A stretch of 64,000 nucleotides of DNA, from NCBI RefSeq assembly GCF_023507745.1, contig NZ_JALPZO010000164.1:62001-126000 (forward strand). Reading direction: 5' to 3'. The first letter of the stretch is position 1, and each line of letters begins with the position of its first letter. The translations under genes were made by a program, and so were the position numbers. The notes under the pieces were generated by a model, which was given only the letters and a program-made list of their open reading frames with translations, did not search any database and was not told where the DNA came from. This stretch comes from Vreelandella olivaria. GTDB taxonomy: Bacteria > Pseudomonadota > Gammaproteobacteria > Pseudomonadales > Halomonadaceae. Of the stretch, positions 23,074-31,170 are shown one piece after another.

Positions 23074-23844
23074 ATGAAACCCCTTATCGAGGTACAACAA
23101 GTAAACAAAGCGTTTGGCGGGCTGCACGTGATCAACGACTGCTCGATTCGGGTAGCAAAAGGCTCGATTACCGGCATGATTGGCCCCAATGGGGCAGGGA
23201 AATCCACTCTGTTTAATCTGATTGCCGGTGCACTTACCCCCGATAGTGGCCGCATACTGTTGGATGGCGAGGATATTACCTCGCTGAGTGCCGATCAGCG
23301 CTTTCACAAAGGTTTATTACGCACCTTTCAAATTGCTCACGAATTCAGCCAGATGAGTGCCCTGGAAAACTTGATGATGGTGCCACCCAACCAGGCTGGA
23401 GAAAGCCTTTTCAACACCTGGTTCAAGCCTTCACTGGTGCGCAGCCAGGAAGATGACGTACGGCGCCGCGCTTTGGAGGTCATCGAGTTTGTCGGCTTAC
23501 ACCATGTGCGTAATGAGCTGGCGGGAAACCTATCCGGTGGGCAGAAAAAGCTCCTGGAACTTGGCCGTACCATGATGACCGATGCCAAGGTGGTGCTGTT
23601 GGACGAAATTGCCGCAGGTGTGAACCGCACCCTGCTCGGTGACCTCATGGGCAACATTGAGCGCCTTAACCGTGAAATGGGCTACACCTTCCTGGTGATT
23701 GAGCATGATATGGACATGATCGCCCGCCTATGTGATCCGGTAATCGTACTTGCCCAGGGCAGCGTAATGGTGGAAGGGCATATCGAAGAGATACAAAACA
23801 ACCCGGCAGTGATTGAGGCCTACTTCGGCACTGATGCTGCCTGA
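23074..23844 (+). CDS. Branched-chain amino acid-type ABC transporter ATP-binding protein (LivG-like)
   Basis: Cytoplasmic ATPase of a HAAT-family importer. The 256-residue protein has Walker A GPNGAGKST near residue 37, signature LSGGQKKLLELG and Walker B VVLLDEIAAGVN followed by H-loop VIEHDMD. The long insert after the Q-loop and the AGVN motif are typical of LivG rather than LivF. A GAGGA ribosome binding site sits 4 nt before the ATG. First of four consecutive transport genes. Confidence 0.93.
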   Translation: MKPLIEVQQVNKAFGGLHVINDCSIRVAKGSITGMIGPNGAGKSTLFNLIAGALTPDSGRILLDGEDITSLSADQRFHKGLLRTFQIAHEFSQMSALENLMMVPPNQAGESLFNTWFKPSLVRSQEDDVRRRALEVIEFVGLHHVRNELAGNLSGGQKKLLELGRTMMTDAKVVLLDEIAAGVNRTLLGDLMGNIERLNREMGYTFLVIEHDMDMIARLCDPVIVLAQGSVMVEGHIEEIQNNPAVIEAYFGTDAA

Positions 23845-23915
23845 CGACGACGTTACTAAATAACCAAAGCAACACGGTCACCCTCCATCCTGGGCGACAC
23901 TGCTGAGACGCTTTT

Positions 23916-24638
23916 ATGTCATCAACTGAAACACAGCCACTGCTTGATGCACGCGATGTGCACGGCGGTTATGGCAGTATGAATATCCTGAACGGGGTCA
24001 ATATGGCCCTGTATGCCGACGAAGTGGGGGTGATTGTAGGCCCCAATGGCGCGGGTAAGTCCACTATGCTCAAAGCCGTGTTTGGTCTGCTGAACGTTAA
24101 TCAGGGCGAGATACTGCTGAACGGTCAGCCCATTCATAACCTGCCCCCCAACCAGTTGGTCCAGCGGGGCATGGGCTTTGTCCCTCAAGAGAAAAACGTC
24201 TTCCCCAGCTTAACAGTTAAGGAAAACCTGGAGATGGGGGCCTACCTCAAGCCCCAGAATGTTAAGCGCATGCTGGAGCAGGTGTACGACTTTTTCCCGC
24301 CGCTGGTGGAAAAGCGCCACCAGCCAGCAGGTGAGCTTTCCGGCGGCCAGCGCCAAATGGTTGCGATGGGCCGTGCGCTGATGGCGGAACCCAGCCTGCT
24401 GCTGCTTGACGAACCAACGGCAGGCCTGTCGCCACTCTATATGAATGAGATTTTCGATCGGGTTAAAAAAATTAACGCGGCTGGTGTCGGTATTTTAATG
24501 GTGGAACAGAACGCCAAGCAGGCCTTGGCCATTGCCGATAAAGGCTTTGTGCTAGCGGCGGGCCAGAACCGCTTTACGGACACAGGGGCTGCACTGCTTG
24601 CCGACCCTGACGTCGCCAAAAGCTTTTTGGGCGGCTAG
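23916..24638 (+). CDS. Branched-chain amino acid-type ABC transporter ATP-binding protein (LivF-like)
   Basis: Second ATPase of the same importer, expected to pair with the LivG-like subunit. The 240-residue product carries Walker A GPNGAGKSTML, signature LSGGQRQMVAMGRALM and Walker B LLLLDEPTAGLSP. It lacks the LivG-type insertion, as expected for LivF. It starts 71 bp after the previous gene and ends 15 bp before the first permease. Confidence 0.93.
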   Translation: MSSTETQPLLDARDVHGGYGSMNILNGVNMALYADEVGVIVGPNGAGKSTMLKAVFGLLNVNQGEILLNGQPIHNLPPNQLVQRGMGFVPQEKNVFPSLTVKENLEMGAYLKPQNVKRMLEQVYDFFPPLVEKRHQPAGELSGGQRQMVAMGRALMAEPSLLLLDEPTAGLSPLYMNEIFDRVKKINAAGVGILMVEQNAKQALAIADKGFVLAAGQNRFTDTGAALLADPDVAKSFLGG

Positions 24639-24653
24639 CCCGGGGAGAAACGC

Positions 24654-25658
24654 GTGAACGAACTGGTCTTTTTTATCAATAATGTGGTGATTGCGGGCAG
24701 CGTGACCGGCTCCATTTATGCCATAGGCGCTATTGGCGTCACACTGATTTTCAGTATTATGCGCTTTGCCCACTTTGCCCATGCTGACATGATGACGTTT
24801 GGCGCCTTTATGGTGCTGCTGCTTACCACGCTTTTCCCTGCCGCAGGCGCCAGCATTGGTGTTCCCACGGCGCTGGTGATGTTGCCGCTGGCCATGCTGC
24901 TGACTGCCGCACTGGCGGTGGGCATTGATAAAGCATTTTACAAGCCACTGCGTTTCCATGGAGTAAAACCGATCGTGATGGTGATCGGCTCGCTAGGCGT
25001 GACACTGATGCTTCAAGGTCTTATCCGGTTATTTTCGGGTACCGGTGGGCAAAGCCTGTATGTGGACGACCGTAAGGAAATTTTCCGCATTGCGCTACCC
25101 ATTGAAGGCGTTCGGGCACCCATCGTTATCACCGAGCCGCAGATCTACCTGTTTGTGATCACGCTGGTCGCTGTGGTGGCGTTGCACCTGTTCCTTAACC
25201 GCTCGCGGTTAGGCAAGGCCATGCGGGCAATGTCCGACAACCCGGAGCTTGCCCAGGCCTCCGGCATTAATACCAATACCATTGTGGCCGTTACCTGGGT
25301 CATCGCCGGTGGTCTGGCCGCTATTGCAGGCACACTGCTCTCCCTGGATGTAACCTTCAAGCCCGACCTCAGCTTCTTCCTGCTGTTGCCTATCTTCGCT
25401 GCCGCCATTGTGGGCGGGGTTGGACATCCATACGGGGCCATTGCCGGAGGGTTTGTGGTGGGCTTTGCCGAAACACTGGCCGTCTTTAACTGGCATGTGC
25501 TGTTGCGCCCCTTCCGCGACAGCCTGCCTACCTGGCTGGAACTCCCTTCCAATCTCGCCTTTGTGAGCACAGAGTACAAGATTGTGGTGCCGTTCTTTAT
25601 CCTGGTGGCCATCCTGGTGTGGCGCCCCACCGGACTGTTTAAGGGCAAGGTGATCTGA
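24654..25658 (+). CDS. Branched-chain amino acid-type ABC transporter permease (LivH-like)
   Basis: First membrane-spanning subunit of the importer. A GTG at 24654 preceded by GGGGAG is used as start (VNELVFFINNVVIAGSVTG). The 334-residue protein has about eight hydrophobic segments and the conserved cytoplasmic loop RAMSDNPELAQASGI, which contacts the ATPase. Its stop overlaps the start of the next gene by one base (TGATG), indicating coupled translation. Confidence 0.93.
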   Translation: MNELVFFINNVVIAGSVTGSIYAIGAIGVTLIFSIMRFAHFAHADMMTFGAFMVLLLTTLFPAAGASIGVPTALVMLPLAMLLTAALAVGIDKAFYKPLRFHGVKPIVMVIGSLGVTLMLQGLIRLFSGTGGQSLYVDDRKEIFRIALPIEGVRAPIVITEPQIYLFVITLVAVVALHLFLNRSRLGKAMRAMSDNPELAQASGINTNTIVAVTWVIAGGLAAIAGTLLSLDVTFKPDLSFFLLLPIFAAAIVGGVGHPYGAIAGGFVVGFAETLAVFNWHVLLRPFRDSLPTWLELPSNLAFVSTEYKIVVPFFILVAILVWRPTGLFKGKVI

Positions 25659-26983
25659 TGAGCCAGTCGACAAGAACACGCAATCCAGCTTATACGCCCA
25701 AAGATGCCACCCCTCAGCGCCGGTTCCCACTGCGCGAACTGGTGCTATTCGGTGCTCTGTTAATCGCTGTGCTGGCGGTCTATGCCCTTATGGGTGCCGC
25801 CTACAGCACGCGCATGCTGGTGGAAGCCGCCTGTTACGCCATCCTTGCCCTGGGGCTAACGATCCAGTGGGGCTATGCCGGGCAGTTCAATGCCGGTGTA
25901 ATGGGCTTCGTGGCCCTGGGTGGTTTCTGTGCCATGCTGTTCAGTGTGCCGGTCAACGACGCTTTCTGGGGTACTGAGCTACCCGGTGAGCTTGGACGCG
26001 TGTTGCTTTACGGTGTCGTGGCAACCCTCATCGTGGTGGGTGTAACCAAACTTAACCGGTTTGGTGTTCCCAACAAGCTACGCACCATTATCGCGGTCGT
26101 GCTGGCCGTGGTGCTTTACCTGGTAGTGATTAGCCTGCTGCGCGATGTGACCGGCCAGATTCAGTCCCAAGCGGGCTTTGTAGGTGGCTTCGGCCTGCCT
26201 GCATGGACAGGCTGGATCGTCGGCGGTGCGCTGGCCGGCGGCGTTGGCTACTTTATTGGCCACGTCTGCCTGGGGCTGCGCAGTGACTATCTCGCCATTG
26301 CCACGCTGGGTATCGCAGAAATCATTAAGGCATTTTTGAAAAATTCGGACTGGCTAACCCGTGGAACTGCTACCGTATCCCCTTTGCCATGGCCCACACC
26401 CGGCCCGGCTGAGCTAGGCTTTACCCTCGCCCGGGCGCTCTACCTTTCCGTCACAGCGGTGGTTATCGCGGTGATCTTCTTCCTGCTTCACCGCGCGTAC
26501 CATGCCCCTTGGGGGCGTATGGTACGCGCTATTCGCGATAATGAAGTCTCCTCTGCGGCAATGGGCAAGGATATCAATAAGCGCCGTTTGGAAATCTTTG
26601 TGCTGGGCTGCATCTTAATGGGCCTGGGCGGCGGTATGCTGGCCACGTTTAACAGTCTGTTTGACCCCCAGGGTTATCTACCGCTCAACCACACCTTTCT
26701 GGTACTGGTGATGGTCATCCTGGGTGGCCCCGGCAATAACCTCGGCACAATTTTTGGTGCTGTGGCGGTTTATATTATCTGGATTATGTCGGAACCACTG
26801 GCACTGGCCCTTATGCAACTGGCAGTCTTTATTGGGGAAGGCTGGTTCGGCTGGGAGCCGCCACGCAACCTGGAGAGCCGCGCCCTGCAGGCAAGGGTGT
26901 TTGTGATTGGGCTGCTTATCACGCTGGTACTACGCTTTGCGCCAAAAGGGCTACTGCCAGAGAAGATCAAAACCCACGGCTAA
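25658..26983 (+). CDS. Branched-chain amino acid-type ABC transporter permease (LivM-like)
   Basis: Second membrane subunit. The 441-residue protein is longer than many LivM proteins because of an extended segment around residues 130-200 with additional hydrophobic stretches. It keeps the core LRSDYLAIATLGIAEII and the EAA-like loop MVRAIRDNEVSSAAMGKDIN. Last gene on this strand; a hairpin downstream separates it from the convergent binding-protein gene. Whether the ligand is an amino acid, urea or an amide cannot be told. Confidence 0.92.
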   Translation: MSQSTRTRNPAYTPKDATPQRRFPLRELVLFGALLIAVLAVYALMGAAYSTRMLVEAACYAILALGLTIQWGYAGQFNAGVMGFVALGGFCAMLFSVPVNDAFWGTELPGELGRVLLYGVVATLIVVGVTKLNRFGVPNKLRTIIAVVLAVVLYLVVISLLRDVTGQIQSQAGFVGGFGLPAWTGWIVGGALAGGVGYFIGHVCLGLRSDYLAIATLGIAEIIKAFLKNSDWLTRGTATVSPLPWPTPGPAELGFTLARALYLSVTAVVIAVIFFLLHRAYHAPWGRMVRAIRDNEVSSAAMGKDINKRRLEIFVLGCILMGLGGGMLATFNSLFDPQGYLPLNHTFLVLVMVILGGPGNNLGTIFGAVAVYIIWIMSEPLALALMQLAVFIGEGWFGWEPPRNLESRALQARVFVIGLLITLVLRFAPKGLLPEKIKTHG

Positions 26984-26997
26984 ATAAACGCCATAAC

Positions 26998-27024
26998 AAG
27001 CGCCCCGGCTTGAACCGGGGCACT
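26998..27024. terminator. Hairpin between convergent LivM-like and binding-protein genes
   Basis: GCCCCGG (27002-27008) and CCGGGGC (27015-27021) form a 7-bp GC-only stem with a 6-nt loop, flanked by a short A/T-pairing extension. It lies between two convergent genes and could end transcription from both sides, though the T-tracts are short. Confidence 0.65.
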
Positions 27025-27076
27025 TGGCTGTTTCTGAGACTAAGCGCTGACTATGCGTTGCTGCAGCGGTGCGCGC

Positions 27077-28285
27077 TTACAGGTCTACCAGACCTTTGCT
27101 GGTAAAGGTGCCATTTTCAACCACCATCTCCACGACCACGCCGGGTACATCGCCGTTCTCATCAAACTCATGAGAACCGGAGGCGCCTTCGTAATTAATC
27201 TCGGTACCCGCTGTGATCAACTCTACGGCTTTTTCCCACTCACCCGGCAGGATAACTTCACCTGGAGCGCTGGAAACGCTACGCAGTGCTTCAGAAAGCC
27301 CTTCACGATCAGCACTACCGTTCTGCTCAATGGCCAGCGCCAGCAGGAAGGCAGCATCATACGCCTGAGCTGCAAAGACAGCGCTTGGGTCTATGCCTGC
27401 TGCTTCAGCGGCCTCGTTGAAAATCTCTGTACCGGGAAGATCAGGGCTACCAGGGCGGGTCGCAATCATACCGTCCAGCACATCCGCACCAATGGCCTGG
27501 ATAAGGCTGTCACCCACCATACCGTCGGCACCCACGTACTGGGTAAACATGCCACTTTCATAGGCTTGGCGCAGCACCGTTTGGCCGGAGGTGTCAGCGT
27601 AAGCCAGCACTACCAGGGTATCGGCGCCACTGGCAGAGAGTGACCCCAGCTCTGAGCGGTAATCCGCGCGATTATCCTCGTGAGCAAGGCTTTCCGCCAC
27701 GTCACCACCACCGGCTTCGAAGGCAGTGCTAAACGCGTCTGACAGCCCGCGACCATAGTCGTTGTTCACATAGGTGACAGCGACGTAATCGATACCTTTA
27801 TCGAGCAGCAGCTTGGCGAGCATTTCACCCTGGAAGGCATCCGAAGGAACCGTGCGGAAAACAAGATCGTTATCATCTAACTCAGAAACGGCAGGCGCGG
27901 TAGAGGCCGGAGAGACCATCACCACGCCCCCTGGAATCGCCGCATTATTGGCGGCGGCAATGGTCGCCCCCGTACACAGAGCACCTACAATGGCGGTGAC
28001 CTGCTCAGAGTTCACCATGCGGTCTGCCGCGTTGGAGGCTGCTGAAGCATCCGAACAGGTGGTGTCCCCGGATGGCATTACCAGTGTCTGCCCGCCTAAA
28101 ATACCGCCCTGCTCATTAACTTGTGCAACTGCTAACTGAGCGCCCTCAAAAATCGGCGGTGTCAGGCTCTCAATTCCCCCCGTAAAGCCGCCCAAGAAGC
28201 CAACTTTGACCTCCGCCTGGGCCATACCCGCCAAGGCGAGTGAAGAGGCCGCAACGGCGGTGGCTAATACGCGCTTATTAATCAT
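27077..28285 (-). CDS. Periplasmic ligand-binding protein of a branched-chain-type ABC transporter
   Basis: Type I periplasmic binding protein (Leu/Ile/Val-binding family) that delivers substrate to the adjacent LivGFHM-like complex. The ATG at 28285 has GGGAG upstream and starts a signal peptide (MINKRVLATAVAASSLALAGMAQA) cleaved before EVKVGFLGG. The longer open frame to 28393 lacks a signal-like start. The 402-residue product contains NEQGGILGGQTL and two predicted lobes. It is transcribed toward the permease genes rather than with them, so the binding protein has its own promoter. Confidence 0.92.
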   Translation of the reverse strand: MINKRVLATAVAASSLALAGMAQAEVKVGFLGGFTGGIESLTPPIFEGAQLAVAQVNEQGGILGGQTLVMPSGDTTCSDASAASNAADRMVNSEQVTAIVGALCTGATIAAANNAAIPGGVVMVSPASTAPAVSELDDNDLVFRTVPSDAFQGEMLAKLLLDKGIDYVAVTYVNNDYGRGLSDAFSTAFEAGGGDVAESLAHEDNRADYRSELGSLSASGADTLVVLAYADTSGQTVLRQAYESGMFTQYVGADGMVGDSLIQAIGADVLDGMIATRPGSPDLPGTEIFNEAAEAAGIDPSAVFAAQAYDAAFLLALAIEQNGSADREGLSEALRSVSSAPGEVILPGEWEKAVELITAGTEINYEGASGSHEFDENGDVPGVVVEMVVENGTFTSKGLVDL

Positions 28286-28405
28286 ATTATTTGTCGCTCC
28301 CAGTTTGATAAGTGCCCCGACTGTCCAGCGCGGGACTCTTCTTAATCTGGAACCGTAACGCCAAAAAAACAAGCACCGCTTTCTAACGCTCACATGACGT
28401 TTTAC

Positions 28406-29959
28406 CTACAGCCACCGCTCAAGCCTCAGGGTATGGCTCAACCATGCGTTGAAGTGTCGCCACAGGCCTCCAGGTTCGTCGGTGAGTATTTCTGGCTGAC
28501 CGTTCTGCTCAAACTGCCAGTTCAGTTCACCCCGCTCCCCCAGCACCACCTGATAACTGATAGAGGGCTCCTGGCCCACCTCCACCAACTCGTCAAATGC
28601 CGCCATCAGTGACTCGCTGCGTACCAGCACACCAATCTCGGTATTCCAGAAAATAGAGCGTGGATCAACGTTAAACGAGCCAACAAACAACTGGTCGTCA
28701 AAACTGATGGCTTTGATATGCAGCGCCGATGCCGATGCACCGGGCACCCGCATCTCTTCGCTGCCAGCCGATGACGCTCCCTCCTGCTCAGGGCGCAATT
28801 CATAGAGGGTGACACCATTTTCCAACAATGTTTGCCGCCAGGGCGCATAGGCTCCATGCACCACGGCAGCATCGGTCGACTCCAGCGAGTTAGTAATAAT
28901 ATCGACCTCAACACCCTGGTTGGCCAATTGCACCAGACGCTCAACGCCGCGTTTGGTAGGCACAAAGTAAGCCGAAATCAGCACCAGTCGTTCATTCAGC
29001 ACCGTGGCCGCCGTTAAATCACCCAGTAATGTGGCCTGCCAATCGGGTGTGCCGGGGTAAGCCACCTTGCCCGGCGCATCCCATAGTGCCAGACCCTCTC
29101 CCCAGTGCAGGGTTTCCCAGGGTGGTGTCTGTCGGGGCTGGCGGCGCAGCCCAGTGAAATAGCTTGAGTCGGCGTTGTCATCCAGCCAGGTATCCAAGTC
29201 TGCTTTTAGCCCTTGCCAGGCATTAGCCGCTACCTGATGGTAGCGCTCGATGGGTTGGGCCAGGCCATGATTCCAATACAGGTCAAAACTGCTCGACAGC
29301 GCTGGTACCACCTCACCAATGGTAACTAAATCAAGATCGGCAAAGTTGCGAGCGTCATTGGCATCGAAATACTCATCGCCCAGGTTACGGCCACCCACAA
29401 TAGCAACGCTGTTATCGGCAACCCAAAGTTTGTTATGCATACGCCGGTGTTGCTGGGAGGGGTTGACCACCGATGCCAGAACACGGGTCACAAGGTGCCC
29501 CCGCCCCACCGGCAGTGGATTATAAACCCGCACATGGATGTCGGGATGACTGGCCAGGGCAGCCAGGCGCGCCCCCTGCCCCACAGCGCCGATATCATCC
29601 ACTAACAGCCTTACGCGTACCCCCTGCTCGGCGGCCTCAATCAACTGTGCAAAAACCAGCCGCGTGGTCTGGCCATCCCCTAGCAGGTAAGTCTGTATAT
29701 CCAGTTCACGCTGAGCCTGACGAATCAACCCTACCCGTACAGCGAAGGCTTCTTGACCGTTTGCCAACAGCGCAAACCCATCCGGGTCTGTTTGTTCGGC
29801 TAACGCCAGCGACACTTGGTTACCTAGCCACGTGTTCCGCGCTTCCACCAGTCCAAGGGCCACATGATGTTCGCGCACAACCGCCTGACTGCAACCCACC
29901 AGCAGACTGCAGAAGAGCACTGCCAACAGCCAATAAACACCCCGTTGAACATCAGACAT
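28406..29959 (-). CDS. Phospholipase D-like lipoprotein, cardiolipin synthase C (ClsC) type
   Basis: Probable PLD-superfamily phosphatidyltransferase. The 517-residue protein starts with a lipoprotein signal ending LVGC (Cys near residue 23), so it is likely anchored to a membrane facing the periplasm. It has two HKD motifs: HNKLWVAD near residue 175 and HIKAISFD near residue 430, each followed by the GGRN/GSFN segment, which fits a two-motif ClsC/YmdC enzyme. In E. coli ClsC uses PE and PG to make cardiolipin. Its start overlaps the preceding small gene by 8 bp, indicating a two-gene operon. Confidence 0.88.
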   Translation of the reverse strand: MSDVQRGVYWLLAVLFCSLLVGCSQAVVREHHVALGLVEARNTWLGNQVSLALAEQTDPDGFALLANGQEAFAVRVGLIRQAQRELDIQTYLLGDGQTTRLVFAQLIEAAEQGVRVRLLVDDIGAVGQGARLAALASHPDIHVRVYNPLPVGRGHLVTRVLASVVNPSQQHRRMHNKLWVADNSVAIVGGRNLGDEYFDANDARNFADLDLVTIGEVVPALSSSFDLYWNHGLAQPIERYHQVAANAWQGLKADLDTWLDDNADSSYFTGLRRQPRQTPPWETLHWGEGLALWDAPGKVAYPGTPDWQATLLGDLTAATVLNERLVLISAYFVPTKRGVERLVQLANQGVEVDIITNSLESTDAAVVHGAYAPWRQTLLENGVTLYELRPEQEGASSAGSEEMRVPGASASALHIKAISFDDQLFVGSFNVDPRSIFWNTEIGVLVRSESLMAAFDELVEVGQEPSISYQVVLGERGELNWQFEQNGQPEILTDEPGGLWRHFNAWLSHTLRLERWL

Positions 29960-30188
29960 CCTCGTGCTCGGCAGAACGCTGTGCCTGCTGCTTGCGCAGA
30001 CGGTTTCGGCGATAAAGCCTCAACAGTGCAATAGTAAGCGCCGTTGAAATCATCGCGGCCAACACCACCCCCTGCCATGGGCGGGCGGCATCGCCTAGCA
30101 CGGTTTCCAGGGTAATGATAAGCACCAAGCCTAGCGCCTGGGACCCAATGGCCAGCGCACGCAGCATATCGAAGGCAGGTTGAAGCAT
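29952..30188 (-). CDS. Small two-TM membrane protein, unknown function
   Basis: I do not recognise this family. The start at 30188 is favoured because GGAG lies 6 nt upstream; an ATG at 30194 would leave no spacing. The 78-residue product has two hydrophobic segments (about residues 10-30 and 38-58) and a strongly basic, polar tail with an arginine cluster (RLYRRNRLRKQQ) likely facing the cytoplasm. Its stop overlaps the start of the ClsC-like gene by 8 bp, so it is probably translated with it. In E. coli clsC is coupled to the membrane acyltransferase-like YmdC partner YmdB/OpgC region, but this protein is too small to be one of those. Confidence 0.7.
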   Translation of the reverse strand: MLQPAFDMLRALAIGSQALGLVLIITLETVLGDAARPWQGVVLAAMISTALTIALLRLYRRNRLRKQQAQRSAEHEDV

Positions 30189-30254
30189 AGACATCTCCGT
30201 AATTTCCAGCGCACATGATATGGTCTACCAGTGTACCTGCTTAACGGGAAGACG

Positions 30255-31058
30255 ATGAACGCGATTGCTCTCGGCCCACTGTTAATTTCGCTGCCCCGGT
30301 TATACGCCTTTGGCTGTGCACTGTTGCTGTTGCTCGCCAGCCGCTATTTACTGGGGCTGTCTTCCCGTCAACACAGCCGCTGGATTAACGGCCTACTGAT
30401 TTTCTGGCTGGTGGGCGCAAGAGCCGCCCATGTGGCTCTTAACCTTGAGAGTTACAGCGCCGCGCCACTGGATATCATCAAACTGTGGCAGCCCGGCTAC
30501 CATGGCCTGGGTGGCCTGCTGGCAGGCTTGATCTGGAGTGCCTGGGCGCTGCGCGAACGGCTGCTGTCAATGATCGGCGCCATGGCCATGCTGATAGGCG
30601 CTTCCAGCCTCTGGCTGGTCATGATCACTCTGGCTCCCTGGGGTAATAACTTTGCCATTGATGCACTGCCCGATGTCACCCTGGAGGATATTGACGGTAA
30701 CGATGTGCATCTGCCGTCGCTCGCCCACAGCGGCGACCTGATTATTGTCAATTTATGGGCCACGTGGTGCCCACCCTGCCTGCGGGAAATGCCGCTGCTC
30801 GAAGCAGCTGCCCAGCGCGACGGCGTCAGCGTGGTGATCGCCAACCAGGGAGAGGATCTGCTGCCTATCGTGCGTTACCTGGATGAACAGTCGCTGGATT
30901 TTCGCTACGCGCTACGCGACCCCCAGCAAACATTAATGGTCCAGCTTAAAACTCCCGGCTTACCTACCACCGTGCTGTTTGATCGCCAGGGGAATACACT
31001 GGATGTGCATGTGGGTGAGCTAACCCGTGCCCATCTGGACCGTTGGTTGGCAGATTGA
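30255..31058 (+). CDS. Half-Lgt-like membrane domain fused to a TlpA-type thioredoxin
   Basis: Probable membrane-anchored thiol-disulfide oxidoreductase. The ATG at 30255 with GGAAG upstream gives 267 residues. Residues 1-125 carry four hydrophobic segments resembling the N-terminal half of prolipoprotein diacylglyceryl transferase, including W-QPGY-HGLGGLLAG. The catalytic His of the HGG motif appears replaced, and the later Arg/Glu catalytic region is absent. Residues 135-267 form a TlpA/ResA-like thioredoxin with CPPC active site in WATWCPPCLREMP and a cis-Pro in GLPTTVLFD. It is divergent from the ClsC operon. It probably acts in periplasmic disulfide reduction or cytochrome maturation (inference). 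Confidence 0.8.
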   Translation: MNAIALGPLLISLPRLYAFGCALLLLLASRYLLGLSSRQHSRWINGLLIFWLVGARAAHVALNLESYSAAPLDIIKLWQPGYHGLGGLLAGLIWSAWALRERLLSMIGAMAMLIGASSLWLVMITLAPWGNNFAIDALPDVTLEDIDGNDVHLPSLAHSGDLIIVNLWATWCPPCLREMPLLEAAAQRDGVSVVIANQGEDLLPIVRYLDEQSLDFRYALRDPQQTLMVQLKTPGLPTTVLFDRQGNTLDVHVGELTRAHLDRWLAD

Positions 31059-31170
31059 CCACGATAGATCTTAATCCCCCCGCTGCTTTGCGTTAGAATC
31101 CCCCGCCCTGTTGCCACCGGATACCTGCCCGGTGGCGAACAACCCGTTTTGCAGACATCCTTGAGGCATC

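Noticed and set aside
24552..24959. 135-codon minus-strand open frame over the LivF/LivH junction
   Set aside because: Low-complexity His/Gln-rich translation antisense to conserved transporter genes.
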